From Trichomonas vaginalis G3 (Eukaryota > Parabasalia > Trichomonadida > Trichomonadidae), in NCBI RefSeq assembly GCF_026262505.1, contig NC_067208.1, positions 16,191,962-16,255,961 on the forward strand: 64,000 bases of DNA, written 5' to 3'. The first letter of the stretch is position 1. Each line of letters starts with the position of its first letter. Positions 10,027-19,923 of this stretch are shown here, in pieces. The position numbers and the translations under genes are program-made. The notes under the pieces were generated by a model. That model was not told the origin of the DNA, searched no databases, and saw only the letters and a program-made list of their open reading frames with translations.

Positions 10027-10829
10027 TTACTTACTAATAAAATTTCTTTGTTATGACACTTTCTCCGGTTTATAGGACCTCTCTCATATTCTATCTTGTC
10101 ATATCTAAACTCATAGTCATGTATGTCCTCTAACCATCTCATAACGGTTTCCAAATCACTTTTATCGGATGTAAAGTAAAAGCATGGATGGTTATGTAAA
10201 ACGTCTAAAGTTTCTAAAGAGTCTCTCAAAGTCCAGTCTACTTGGTATTGAAAATCCCATGTGTTATAGAACGGCGGGTCCACTATAAAGAAAACATTTT
10301 CCTTGTCTTTATATTTTTCATACAACTCTGTCCAATGACATCTCACAAACTCTATACCCTCAATATATTTTTCTATGTCCTCTTTGAAAACATTTGTATA
10401 GTTAAGATATAAAACTTTTGACATAAGTGTTTCAATGTCATGAACTCTTATAGAACCACTATATAATAGTCTAGCAGATATACTATCCCAGTCTATATAT
10501 TCTGCTTTTTTCAAAACCTCTCTCACAATATTTTTGTTATCTAATGGCATACGTTCCATCTTACCTATAGGTATCTTTTCTTTTAACTCTTTCAATATAT
10601 TGTTTGTGTCTGGAATATGTTTGAGACGGTCCATATAGTTGTCGAAGTCATTGCATATAATCTTTGAGTCAGGAAATACGGTATGACATAAATGGGATAT
10701 ATAGAAACTTCCACCGAACAAATCTACAAATGTTAGACCATTCGGTAGTTTCTTAAGTTCTCTCAATATAATATCTTTACATCTACTCTTATTTCCAAAG
10801 AACGGCAACGGCGGTTTTGTAAAATTCAT
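10011..10829 (-). CDS. D12-class adenine-N6 DNA methyltransferase, intact
   Basis: The 272-residue protein has the order of motifs of Dam-type adenine methylases: PLPFFGNKSR near residue 10 (AdoMet-binding F-x-G), VDLFGGSFYISH near 35, and catalytic IVDPPFYNTW near 185, a DPPF variant of DPPY. Dam-like enzymes move a methyl group from AdoMet to adenine N6 in a short DNA motif. Maverick-borne methylases are known in Trichomonas, whose DNA carries N6-methyladenine. The start at 10,829 follows the leader TTATTATATATAAATG. The element C copy has the same sequence but one extra A in a homopolymer that breaks it, so this is the intact one. Confidence 0.9.
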   Translation of the reverse strand: MNFTKPPLPFFGNKSRCKDIILRELKKLPNGLTFVDLFGGSFYISHLCHTVFPDSKIICNDFDNYMDRLKHIPDTNNILKELKEKIPIGKMERMPLDNKNIVREVLKKAEYIDWDSISARLLYSGSIRVHDIETLMSKVLYLNYTNVFKEDIEKYIEGIEFVRCHWTELYEKYKDKENVFFIVDPPFYNTWDFQYQVDWTLRDSLETLDVLHNHPCFYFTSDKSDLETVMRWLEDIHDYEFRYDKIEYERGPINRRKCHNKEILLVSKCGLK

Positions 10830-11122
10830 TTATATATAATAATAAAAATGTTTTTTCCTGAAAAGTGACAGAAAAGGCTTCTCAAAGTATACTTCCTTGG
10901 AACGCCCGTAACTTTTCCTGTAGCGACGATAGACCCTTACTTGTCCGGACAAAGTTATACTATTTTGAGTGCTCTACAAAAAAGTCAACGACGACGACTC
11001 TCAAAAATTTTTTATGGGCTAGAGGGCGCAACGCGCCTGGAAGCCCCCAGTACCCAAACTTCATTTTATACTAAACATCTTCAGGGCTAGAGGGCACGAA
11101 GTGCCTGGAGGCCCCACTACCT
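10830..11122. repeat. Terminal region of Maverick A with two tandem GC-rich hairpins
   Basis: The end of the element contains two related hairpins: 11,016-11,047 (GGGCTAGAGGGCGC...) and 11,084-11,115 (GGGCTAGAGGGCAC...), the second closing with GGAGGCCCC and the outer terminus at 11,122. In each, loop-flanking bases changed on both sides together (GCGC-AAC-GCGC versus GCAC-GAA-GTGC), which keeps the stem paired. Element C has only one such hairpin at its matching end. One TGTCACTTTT motif precedes the methylase (about 10,857-10,868, minus strand). Adjacent to 11,123 is a T tract. Confidence 0.65.
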
Positions 11123-12033
11123 TTTTTTTTTTTTTGAAATAGTAAAAAAATCAATCAAATTATAAAAATACAACATTTAGAAGAATTCTTATTATCCTTC
11201 AAAAAGTCAGTATTTCTGCTGTAATTTTCTACAACATTGTAGTTATTGCACTTTGTCTATGAATTTGTATATATGTTATATATAAATTATATATCTAAAC
11301 TGCCCATAAGTGCAATTTTTATATAAATTGTTTATTTCTTTAACAATTTCATATGAAATATGCTTTTTTAAGCGTATCAAAGCTGTGTTCTTAATGTGCA
11401 TGGATATATCAAGAAAAATGTCGAAAAAAAAATGTGAATTCACAAATTCACTGAATTTTCACCATTTTTTGAATTTTGCTACAGCACTAATATTAAATAA
11501 TACTAAAATCTTCTGTCTTTGTAAAAGAATAAATTCTGACAAAAAGTGCTCGTTTAAATTTAATGATCATCTGTATGACTAAGTGGTAAAAAGTGTTTAT
11601 GACCAAAAAAGGGTTACATGCTTAGTCTATTTTTCTGACAGGATACTCTAGATTTACATGATCTCTATTTCATATCTCCGTTTTTAGATTCTTCGACAGA
11701 TTTTATGATAGAAAACCAAGATTAACAAATTTCCGGCATGTTAATGAAGAAATCTGCAGCTACCCTCAATATTATTTCAATAATCAGTATCGTTTCTCTT
11801 ACAATTTATTTTTTTCTCAATAATTTAACAAGAAATAACAATACACACATGGTTTTACGTATAAAAGCTAAGTGTCGAACTTAATCAACTTTACTTACTT
11901 AGCAAATGAATATTTTTGTGGTTGCGAGTTCTGAATGCTGAAGTTTTAGATTTCTCTATAAATGATATCATTGCACTTACAATGTTGTTCCAGCCTATCG
12001 CATAAATCATAGAAAATCCAAAAAAAAAAATAA
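11123..12033. other. AT-rich DNA without recognisable genes
   Basis: The stretch between the Maverick end and the first coding trace of the glycosidase is very AT-rich with poly-A and poly-T runs. Open frames in it are short, biased and show no protein-like pattern. The 5' part of the glycosidase gene would be expected here but is not present. Confidence 0.6.
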
Positions 12034-13311
12034 TATAAAGAAAATTCATGTCATAAGAGCAATGGTGTTGACTATTGCAGAGGCAGTGCCTTATACAATA
12101 CAAAGCCAATTGCTGGTGCAACATTAAGATATTTCGACAAGACAATGGATGACAATGCTCTTTGGTTCTTCGATATGGTTATTAAAGACGGAAAGATATT
12201 CTATAAGATCAGGAGTGCAGCCACAGGATTGTACATCCATTCCACATCAAACGATGCCACTGGCACAACATCATCTGTTGATGAAAAGGACGCACTTTTA
12301 TATGAAGTTATCCCACTCTACAAAGATGACACATACTTAATTGTTCAGGAAAATGGAAACCCAATTCACTGCCAAAATGGTGGTTTGGTAGTTACATGGC
12401 CAGACAGGTCATTTGGAAGTGCCTCATGCTGAAAACTTATTGTTGCTACTGATGAAGAATTAGCTCAAATCAAGCAGAAGCATAAGGATGAAGAAACATA
12501 CGAGATGGTTTGGAACGATGAATTCGACACAAACGGCAGACCAGATCCAACCAAATGGGACTTCGAACACGGCTTTGTAAGAAACAATGAAATGGAGTGG
12601 TACCAGCCAGAGAATTCCTGGGTTGAAGATGGTCGTCTTATCATTGAAGGCAGAAAGGAAGTCGATAAGCCAAACCCATGGTACAACGCTAGCAGCACAG
12701 ATTGGAGATACAGCAGAAAGTGGATCAACTACACATCAACATCTCTTATCACAGATAAGAAGGCTGATTGGTTATATGGCCGCTTCAAAGCCGCTTGCAA
12801 GATCCCAACAATGTCTGGGTCTTGGCCAGCTCTTTGGTTCTTAGGTCACGAAGAAATGGATGGCGAATGGCCATCAAACGGTGAAATCGATCTTCTTGAG
12901 TATTACCAGGATCATACACTTCATAACCTTTGCTGGGCAAGTGAATGGGAATGGGCAGGCATCTGGAGTACACGCACAACATCATATTCTGGCTATTGGA
13001 CAAAGTTTGATCCAAAGTGGAACCAATCCTTCCATGAATATAGAATGGACTGGGATGAAGAAGCTATCAAGCTCTACGTTGATGACGAACTTCAGAACTG
13101 TGTTAACTTAGATAGAACAATCAACGAGGGTCACTGGTGGAAGGTTAAGAACCCATTCAAGACACCACAATATATGATTATCAACCTTGCCCTTGGTGCA
13201 ACTGGTGGCACAATCCATGATGAAGAAATGCCAAGAAGATATGAAATCGACTATGTTAAAGTCTATCAAATGGCCAAGCATCGTAAGCCAACACAAACAA
13301 AGGAACTTTGA
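12034..13311 (+). pseudogene. Glycoside hydrolase family 16 (beta-glucanase-like), 5' truncated with nonsense codon
   Basis: The frame is open from 12,034 without an early ATG, meets one TGA at 12,430-12,432 and continues to 13,311. The first part looks like a carbohydrate-binding trefoil-type module (SAATGLYIHSTSND, YLIVQENGNPIHCQNGG). The second part (from 12,505) is a GH16 catalytic domain with the signature NGEIDLLEYY, whose two Glu are nucleophile and acid/base, and GRFKAACKIP and PALWFLG upstream. GH16 enzymes cut beta-1,3/1,4 glucans. No signal peptide survives because the 5' end is missing. The catalytic domain alone is an open frame of 268 codons, so residual expression cannot be ruled out. 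Confidence 0.85.
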
Positions 13312-13707
13312 GTCCTTAAATCTAGTAAATAATTACTTTTTATATTTATTCAACCTTTAAATTTTCTCATACAAATAAAATCAGAGCTCACTAAAGATTT
13401 GGGCAATAGTTCCAACAAAATAATTGTATTATTCCATAATTATGTGATCGGCAATTTCAACTTTATAAATCGGGACCGAACCAGATAATGCTATCAATTA
13501 GCTTTTAATAGTAGAGTCGAGTGAAACCTTTCCGAATGAAAAATATAATGAATCATACTTTCATTTCACATTGCTCAGAATTAGCGAATTTGAAAAATTG
13601 AAAATCTTTAATTAAATTATTAAATAGCACATTTTACAGAGATAATTCGATTTCACTTCAATATCAATTTTATAAATTTAATTCAAAAAGAAATCTGTCA
13701 AAGATCA
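13312..13707. other. Intergenic spacer
   Basis: AT-rich spacer between the glycosidase remnant and the membrane-protein gene; no ORF, RNA gene or clear repeat is seen. Confidence 0.6.
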
Positions 13708-14514
13708 ATGATATTTTTGTGCTTTGGATTGCTAAGGGCTGCTGATCAAACTCATAATATAGACAAAGAGGGCGCATCACAAATATACTTTTCAAATACA
13801 GAAGACTATCATTCACTAGAATTTCCAAGTTCATCTACGAATAAAATTTATACTTACGCCGTTCTTTATAACTACGAAGATTTTAAAATCAAATCAGGAT
13901 CTCTCAAAGAAGTTAGTGTAAATGTCAAGTCAATGAAAATAAAAGCTCTTAAAGAAAACATAAATCTAACATTTACTTTTGTAAAGCCTTCCTCAGTCTG
14001 CACAACATATGATTTTCACTTTGGCCCACTTGAAGAGGCAACAAAAGTCGAATCTGCATCAAATGCATGCTTCTTTTTATTCGGTTACCCGAAAATTTCG
14101 GTTGATTCTACAGGGTTTGAAAAAATTTATGAATATGATACATTTGTTCAATTAAGAACATTAAAGCCCATTGCTAAAATTTCTAAAATAAATGTTGAGG
14201 GCTATACTTCAGAGAATTATACATTCACCCAAGGTTATTATTATTTGAACTCCGAAAATCATTTTCTAGAAGGTAAACCTTTGGATTTAACAACAACTTC
14301 TGACTCCAGAGCGGCTATTTTAGCAGTTATTATTATCGTCCCGATTATTGTATTAACAGCAATGATTGTTGGTGGCTGGTTCTTATTCCAGTATTTCGCC
14401 AACAAAAATAATGAAGAGGGAAATAACGTTCCTGCAAGCCGCATGGAGCCAATTAATGTTGAAGAAAAACGGGACAATGGTGATTCCTCTTCTTCCTCCT
14501 CCTCATCAGACTGA
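13708..14514 (+). CDS. Type I membrane protein of unknown function
   Basis: The 268-residue product starts with a short hydrophobic signal-like segment (MIFLCFGLLRAAD), has an extracellular-type domain of about 190 residues with few cysteines, a single membrane span (AAILAVIIIVPIIVLTAMIVGGWFLF, near 203-230) and a charged cytoplasmic tail ending in an eight-serine run and D. This layout is common among trichomonad surface proteins. I do not recognise a domain. The next gene on the opposite strand has the same one-span layout, so the two may be related in function. Confidence 0.7.
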   Translation: MIFLCFGLLRAADQTHNIDKEGASQIYFSNTEDYHSLEFPSSSTNKIYTYAVLYNYEDFKIKSGSLKEVSVNVKSMKIKALKENINLTFTFVKPSSVCTTYDFHFGPLEEATKVESASNACFFLFGYPKISVDSTGFEKIYEYDTFVQLRTLKPIAKISKINVEGYTSENYTFTQGYYYLNSENHFLEGKPLDLTTTSDSRAAILAVIIIVPIIVLTAMIVGGWFLFQYFANKNNEEGNNVPASRMEPINVEEKRDNGDSSSSSSSSD

Positions 14515-14790
14515 GCTCTTTATTGAGTTTCATTATATATTTAGTTAAGTTATATTACTTTTTTGCGATATCATTCATATTGTAAATCTTGATTGCGCTT
14601 TATTTTGATTAGAATTTTTCAGAATTTTTATTATAATGAATTTAACAATGAGCCGAAGACATTTTTATAATCCATATTTTCGAAATTTGATATTATGTAT
14701 TTTTCATCAGATTTATTTGCTAAAAACACTAAAAAACAGAACTAGATATATAGATTTATTGAAACATTCGAAAAAAAAGAAGTTATAAAA

Positions 14791-15661
14791 TTAAACCTTT
14801 GCAAATTCGGTATCTTTTGTATTAATATTCAGATTCTTCCTAGCTTTGGAAGTGATAAATGGCTCTATTTCTTCCTTTTTAGGTGGCTTTGCGCGGGATA
14901 AAACTAAAACCAAAATTGCCATGATACCTAAGAATACAAGAATTATTATTAATCTTGATGCAACACCAGAATTGTCATCAGGAACTTGAATATGGTAAGA
15001 TGCCATTTTAGACCATTCTTTTCCATCTTTTGAAAGCTTTACATCTAAAGTTTGTTTGAGCTTTTTAACTTTGCAGACGAAATACTTATCAGTAACATCT
15101 GTAGCCTTTGAAATGACTCCATTAACACTGCAAAATCCGGCACTTAAAGAGTCATCCGACTGATACGTTATATCAACTTGTATATGCGATGTATTAATTT
15201 GAGTAATTAACTGTATTTTCGGCAAATTTTGTATACAATATGAACCATTTCCGAAATGGGTTGAGTAGCACTTGCATTCTCCTGGGTATTCGCACTGAGC
15301 ATGTCTAGAACATTGAACATTGCAAAAATAACAGCCTTTTTGCTTGTAAGGGTTTCCTAATGGAAAGCCAGGTTTGCAATAACACACTCGTTTAGAAATA
15401 TTGAAATAAGCGTTAACTCCACATATTATATGACCTTCTTCGTCATACGTGTATTCTGGCTCTTCATCAGAGTCTGAATTATAATTATAAGTTTGTTTCA
15501 GTTGTTCAAGATCTTTTTTTGAGATTTTAAAGTTACCAATTCTTTCGGGTTCGATGTTTTCAGCTGATATGATGTTTTTTACAGAACCTGCCTTATGGAT
15601 AAAGAACGAGAAATATATAATTGGGAAAATTTTTGAAAAATGAAAAAAGAATAATATAGAT
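14791..15661 (-). CDS. Cysteine-rich single-span surface protein, start codon not found
   Basis: The frame is open from about 15,661 down to 14,791 (about 290 codons) but has no ATG before the clear protein part. It reads a hydrophobic stretch (about 15,650-15,590), then an acidic region (DSDEEPEYTYDEEG), an EGF-like cysteine-rich region (CYCKPGFPLGNPYKQKGCYFCNVQC, GECKCYSTHFGNGSYC), a membrane span (RLIIILVFLGIMAILVLVL, near 14,960-14,890) and a short basic tail. In-frame ATGs lie just upstream of a TAA at about 15,662. Either the start has been lost by mutation or a non-standard start is used. Surface exposure is inferred. Confidence 0.6.
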
Positions 15662-15982
15662 TTTTAGAGTATCATTAGTTGCATGGGATTGGGGAGCAAC
15701 ATCAATTTAACTATATTTTTTGTGCTTTTTTGACAATCAGACACGCTCAAATCTTTATGAGGTTTACAAATCAATAAATTAAAAATACATTTTTTTTCCA
15801 ATTAAATATAACATATTTTAGGTACAAAATATTTTAATCTCAAAAATAAAAATAAATAAAGCTTTTTATATTCAACAATTTTGTTTATCAATTATACTGA
15901 ACGAAAAGTCAATTTTTAGAATTATCAGATTAATTATAATCATTATTCAAGAAAATTTCTAATATTTTCTGATTTCAATTTT
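15662..15982. other. Divergent intergenic spacer
   Basis: AT-rich spacer between the divergent surface-protein and TPR genes. Nothing is seen except the promoter-like motif listed separately. Confidence 0.5.
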
Positions 15983-15991
15983 TGGCGGTTT
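15983..15991 (+). promoter_or_regulatory. TGGCGGTTT motif upstream of TPR gene
   Basis: TGGCGGTTT starts 21 bases before the ATG at 16,004. The same nine bases start 24 bases before the ATG of the RPL18 gene at 17,820. GC-rich words are rare in these spacers, so the shared position suggests a promoter element. Confidence 0.4.
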
Positions 15992-16003
15992 TTTAGCTTC
16001 GTA

Positions 16004-17365
16004 ATGTCTGTGAATCCACTTCAGCAAGTAACTCCCAGCATTGAAAGAGCAAATCAAGAATTCGAGTCTGCTTGGTCCAGCGTTCTCGAGCTTTCTAAAT
16101 TCATTGGCGCGGAGCAAGATATTACGATTGCTTCCCATAGATTATTGTCATATAACCCACAAAACAAAACCGTATCATCTACAAATAAAAATCTTAGCAA
16201 CGCCGTAAATATAATTTGCAATTTCGTAACAAGGAAAATCGAATATGTTCATAACAATCCAGATGATTATAATTCCTGGTCCACACTTGCAAAGTGCTAT
16301 TTGATGCTTAATGACTTTCCAAATGCCTACACTTGCGTTGCTCACGTCATCAAGCTCAACGAAAACTTCCAAGATGCTACTTTTTGGTTTGTTGCCGGTA
16401 TTGTCTACCAGCACTTCAATTACAATCAAGAAGCACTTCGCTTTTATAGGATGTCTCTTCAATTAGAGCCTCATGCTCCACATATTGGTGACTTAAACTT
16501 CAGACTTGCGATTTTATATAGATCGTTAAATAAGCCTGATGATGCCCTTCCATTATTTAAATCAGCACTTACTAATCTCCCACCAAATCTCATAGAAGAC
16601 GATATCAAATTCCAAATCGCTTTTACCTATCAAATCCAAAAACAGACAGATCGTGCCAACCAAACCTACAACGACTTACTTCGTGTTCATCCACGCTCTT
16701 TGGAATTAAACCAGCAATACGCATGGTTCCTTTCCCTCAGCTCAGATTTGCGTTCTCTCGAATTAGCCGAACGCATTGCAAAAGAAGCCCAGGATCAGTA
16801 TCCAAACGATCCAGTTCTTAAGTTCGCCTTGGCATGCATTTCCCTCCGCCAGCAATTTACAACAGCCGCATATAATAGATACAGAGAATGTTTGAATACA
16901 TGGAGTGATTCCCCACTCTTCTGGTGTGGCCTTGGGATACTTTACCTCAAGAACGACCAGTTCCAGGATGCCATTGTTGCTTTCCAGCGCGCGCTTTTCC
17001 TTAGAAGCGACATTACAGAAGCATGGCTTAATTTTGGCCTTATTTTCCAAAGACAAAATAGGAACGACGAAGCTCTCAAGATCTACCAGACAGCGCTTAA
17101 CAATTGCAACATGGCACAACAAATCCAAGATAGAATCAACGCAATTAAGAGCCCAAGACCTCCGGGAAGCATGTCACCTCAATACGAAATATGCGAAATT
17201 AGCGGTGATAAATTCGTGACTCAGGTCGCAGAGAAGGTCTCATTAGAATACTGCGCTGATCTCCCTTACCTCTCTGTCAAAGCAATGGGTGTTCCCCATG
17301 AAGATGAAGCGGCCTTTGAGCTCGCACTTTCAGCACTGTATTCTCCACATGCATCGATTTTCTAA
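16004..17365 (+). CDS. TPR protein, CYC8/SSN6-like transcriptional co-repressor candidate
   Basis: The 453-residue protein is built of about nine tetratricopeptide repeats between residues 75 and 375, including NSWSTLAKCYLMLNDFPNAYTCVAHVIKLN, SPLFWCGLGILYLKNDQFQDAIVAFQRALFL and TEAWLNFGLIFQRQNRNDEALKIYQTAL. The WCxxGxLYxxxxQxxDAxxAFxRAxxLxxxxxEAWxxxG pattern is typical of the CYC8/SSN6-UTX group, which binds a WD40 partner (TUP1) to repress genes. Its C-terminus is short and lacks the glutamine tracts of yeast CYC8. Alternative: another TPR scaffold. Codon use is typical of expressed host genes. Confidence 0.65.
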   Translation: MSVNPLQQVTPSIERANQEFESAWSSVLELSKFIGAEQDITIASHRLLSYNPQNKTVSSTNKNLSNAVNIICNFVTRKIEYVHNNPDDYNSWSTLAKCYLMLNDFPNAYTCVAHVIKLNENFQDATFWFVAGIVYQHFNYNQEALRFYRMSLQLEPHAPHIGDLNFRLAILYRSLNKPDDALPLFKSALTNLPPNLIEDDIKFQIAFTYQIQKQTDRANQTYNDLLRVHPRSLELNQQYAWFLSLSSDLRSLELAERIAKEAQDQYPNDPVLKFALACISLRQQFTTAAYNRYRECLNTWSDSPLFWCGLGILYLKNDQFQDAIVAFQRALFLRSDITEAWLNFGLIFQRQNRNDEALKIYQTALNNCNMAQQIQDRINAIKSPRPPGSMSPQYEICEISGDKFVTQVAEKVSLEYCADLPYLSVKAMGVPHEDEAAFELALSALYSPHASIF

Positions 17366-17795
17366 GTTTTTCAATATATAATGCTTATTTGCTTAAAACA
17401 ATATACTTTTAAAATCAATATTTTTTATTTCTTATTCTAAAAAACTAAAAAAAAAATCACAATTTAGATGAAACAAGACTTATTCTGGCTAAAACCACGA
17501 TTATAATGTTTGTTATCATTTAATAAAACAATAAACATTCATGACCATGGTAGATATATTTATACATGTTTTCAAAAGATGTGCTTAGAAGATATCCATC
17601 TGTGTACATATGGGAACATAATTCACATCATAAATTTCATTAACAAGATCGGAATTTCAATCAAAGTTGAATGAAGAATATTGGAGTGGAAATTTTGATA
17701 TTGTACTCCGACACATATATTTCATTCAAGCTATACAATCCTATTATTCACCAATTTTTGTCTTATTAGCATGAAATTTCAATGGCCGCAAAAAA
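17366..17795. other. Intergenic spacer
   Basis: AT-rich spacer before RPL18; no further gene seen. Confidence 0.6.
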
Positions 17796-17819
17796 TGGCG
17801 GTTTGGGAATCCTTTTCGA
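17796..17819 (+). promoter_or_regulatory. RPL18 core promoter: TGGCGGTTT and CCTTT
   Basis: TGGCGGTTT (17,796-17,804) is followed by CCTTT (17,811-17,815) five bases before the ATG. In T. vaginalis a CCTTT motif is known to replace the usual initiator at the transcription start of some genes; the location here fits. Two earlier ATGs (17,783 and 17,795) are not in the RPL18 frame or would lengthen it improperly. Confidence 0.5.
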
Positions 17820-18380
17820 ATGGGTGTTGATTTAGACCATCGCGTTCCTCGCAAGCAGAGACAAGAACCAAAGTCAGAAGATGCACAGATGAGGATGCTC
17901 CATAACCTTTATGCTTTCCTCGCTCGCCGCACAGGAAATGATTTCAATGCTAAGATTGCTCGCCGCTTATGCATTTCACGCACAAACAGACGTCCATACT
18001 CTCTCAGCCGCCTTGCTACAGACCTCAAGGATAAGGAAGATGAGACAATTGCAGTTCTTGTTGCTAAGATCACAAACGATGAACGCCTTCTTGAAGTTCC
18101 AAAGATGAAAGTTTGCGCTCTCAAGTTTACAGAAACAGCTCGTGATCGTATCCTTGCTGCTGGTGGCGAATGCATCACATTCGACCAACTTGCTCAGCTT
18201 CGCCCAACAGGTGACAAGTGCTTGCTTTTAGAAGGTGATCGTACACACCGCCTTGTTAACAAGCATTTCGGAGCAGCTCCAGGCGATGACAATTCTAAGA
18301 CTCGTCCAAAGATTGCTTCACACGGACGCAAGTTCGAAATGGCTCGTGGCCGCAGAGCATCAAGATGGTACCACGCTTAA
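17820..18380 (+). CDS. RPL18: 60S ribosomal protein L18 (eL18)
   Basis: The 186-residue product starts MGVDLDHRVPRKQRQEPKSED and ends RGRRASRWYHA, and its length and order of conserved segments (LYAFLARRTGNDFN, RRLCISRTNRRPYSLSRL, LKFTETARDRILAAGGECITFDQLA, HGRKFE) are those of eukaryotic eL18. It is part of the large ribosomal subunit. The start is set by the family-typical MG[IV]D beginning. Codon use is biased, as expected for high expression. Confidence 0.95.
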   Translation: MGVDLDHRVPRKQRQEPKSEDAQMRMLHNLYAFLARRTGNDFNAKIARRLCISRTNRRPYSLSRLATDLKDKEDETIAVLVAKITNDERLLEVPKMKVCALKFTETARDRILAAGGECITFDQLAQLRPTGDKCLLLEGDRTHRLVNKHFGAAPGDDNSKTRPKIASHGRKFEMARGRRASRWYHA

Positions 18381-18839
18381 ACCTAAAATACTATTTTTTT
18401 TAAATATTAGATTTCCTTTAAAAAAGACCAGGATTTTTTAAAAAGTTCATGTTGTTTGTATTCTTCCATGGATACAAGAGATATAATGATTTACTTTTGT
18501 AATAGAAATGTATATTCATGTGAATTATCCCCAAATTCCATTTGTCATCAGGAAGAATTGTTTGTCTGATTATTATTTTTAATGTAAAAACTTCTTTGAT
18601 TGAAAAAAATATGAACAATTTTTTCAATAATTGGATATTTCAACGAAAGCAGTTCAAATACGATGCCTCTTCTTTAAATAACAATCTAATATTCTGATTT
18701 GACATTCATTTATTTTATGGACCTTGATATTAACAAATTCATCTTCAAAAAATCAAATGTATACATATAAACGAATACAAATAAAGGGTTTTACATGTAT
18801 AATCAACGATTACAAAACAAATTACAGTTAGGAAATGAT
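18381..18839. other. Intergenic spacer between convergent genes
   Basis: AT-rich spacer; the frames seen in it lack protein-like composition. Confidence 0.6.
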
Positions 18840-19328
18840 CTAAAGAGGTTCATCAAGTATTTCAGGAATTTTGCATTCATATTCAGGGTTTTCAAATGGT
18901 CGAATATTTAAATCATCGAATTTATTAATAAACGTTCCTAAATCTGATTCAAACACATCAATATCAAAATTGGGCGAGATTATATTAAATGCGCCACTAA
19001 AGTAAAGTTCATGATAAGTAGGAAACAAAATAGACTTAATAAGATGCCAATTTTCGCAATACCAACAAATTAAACACTCATTTAAACGCTTTGCATCTCT
19101 ATCTATTTTTATATTTAATTTATGAGAAAATGCACTGGCAATGATTAGAAGCTCTGATCGCTTTTTGACTTTTGGGAAAGAGCGAAGAATTTTCTCTATC
19201 GATGAGTATATTTCTTGAACTCTTCTTCTTCTCTTTGCAACAACTTCTCGATGCTCTTCATATTTCCTAGAAACGCATTTTTGCGGTGGCTTACGCTGAA
19301 TAACATAAATTTGATGTGGTATTGACAT
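18840..19328 (-). CDS. Unknown basic/acidic protein
   Basis: The 162-residue product has a strongly basic N-terminal third (KCVSRKYEEHREVVAKRRRRVQEIY) followed by a helical middle and an acidic C-terminus (ESDLGTFINKFDDLNIRP). ATG at 19,328 is taken as the start; the codon before it is TTG. The basic helix might bind nucleic acid, but no family is recognised. Confidence 0.55.
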   Translation of the reverse strand: MSIPHQIYVIQRKPPQKCVSRKYEEHREVVAKRRRRVQEIYSSIEKILRSFPKVKKRSELLIIASAFSHKLNIKIDRDAKRLNECLICWYCENWHLIKSILFPTYHELYFSGAFNIISPNFDIDVFESDLGTFINKFDDLNIRPFENPEYECKIPEILDEPL

Positions 19329-19902
19329 CAAAATTAAGTTATATATAAATTGAATTTACGACTAATCAAAGCCCTCAAATTTGATTTTAATCATATATCA
19401 TACGTTAATCAATATTTTCATAATAAAAAGGATCCTTTACTGGCAAAATCTGACAATAAATTCAATAAAAAAAGAAATTGCTTATTCTCAAATTCCTGCC
19501 TGATGCAATATATTCCATGAGAGACTATCAATAGTAAAAAATTTCATGTATTTCAAACAGTTTTTCTCATTGTATTCGTTTTATTGCCAAATATCGAAAA
19601 TGATAATCATGGAATGAGCCCATGCCATTCTGATCATGATATTCTAAAATATGAATAGTATTGAGTCAAGATATGCCTTTAAAGTATTTCCTTCATTATT
19701 ATATTCAATTTCAATACTCTAGAGTTCAATCTTAAAACAACGGAAGACATACTTTTTTCCATGAGTATAACATTTTAAGCTAAGATTTGAAATGAGATTT
19801 TAAATAATTGTATGAAAGAATCTTATAAATCTTTTCCGATCAAATATTTAAGTGAACAACCCAATTGTTGTAAATTTAAAGTCCGAAATTGATTATTTAA
19901 TT
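19329..19902. other. Divergent intergenic spacer
   Basis: AT-rich spacer between the unknown basic protein and the CLN3-like gene; nothing but A/T tracts seen. Confidence 0.6.
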
Positions 19903-19907
19903 TCATT
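19903..19907 (+). promoter_or_regulatory. Initiator-like TCATT
   Basis: TCATT 21 bases before the ATG at 19,924 fits the T. vaginalis initiator TCA(+1)YW and its usual distance to the start codon. The motif is short and can occur by chance. Confidence 0.35.
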
Positions 19908-19923
19908 TTTTATTGATTGTTGA

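Larger units (their letters stand above)
1..11122. mobile_element. Maverick/Polinton element A (right-hand part, cut by window edge)
   Basis: The segment carries the hallmark genes of a Maverick (Polinton): a B-family DNA polymerase, an rve-type integrase, a fibre-like protein, virion-like proteins, KilA-N proteins and an adenine methylase. The right boundary is placed at 11,122, where the sequence read backwards begins AGGTAGTGGGGC and matches the start of element C at 49,943 (AGGTAGGTGGGGC). A 5'-AG terminus is usual for Mavericks. Most large genes are frameshifted and no major capsid gene is visible, so this copy looks decayed and partly rearranged: its integrase runs opposite to the methylase, unlike in element C. 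The left end lies outside the window. Confidence 0.85.

Noticed and set aside
10865-11074. ORF of 69 codons in the terminal region of element A
   Set aside because: It reads through the terminal hairpin and has no counterpart at the end of element C.
11891-12145. Minus-strand ORF before the glycosidase
   Set aside because: It overlaps the coding trace of the glycosidase on the other strand and has no protein-like pattern.
12145-13311. Alternative genetic code with TGA read as an amino acid
   Set aside because: The same glycosidase gene ends with TGA, as does the membrane-protein gene at 13,708; TGG is used for Trp throughout.
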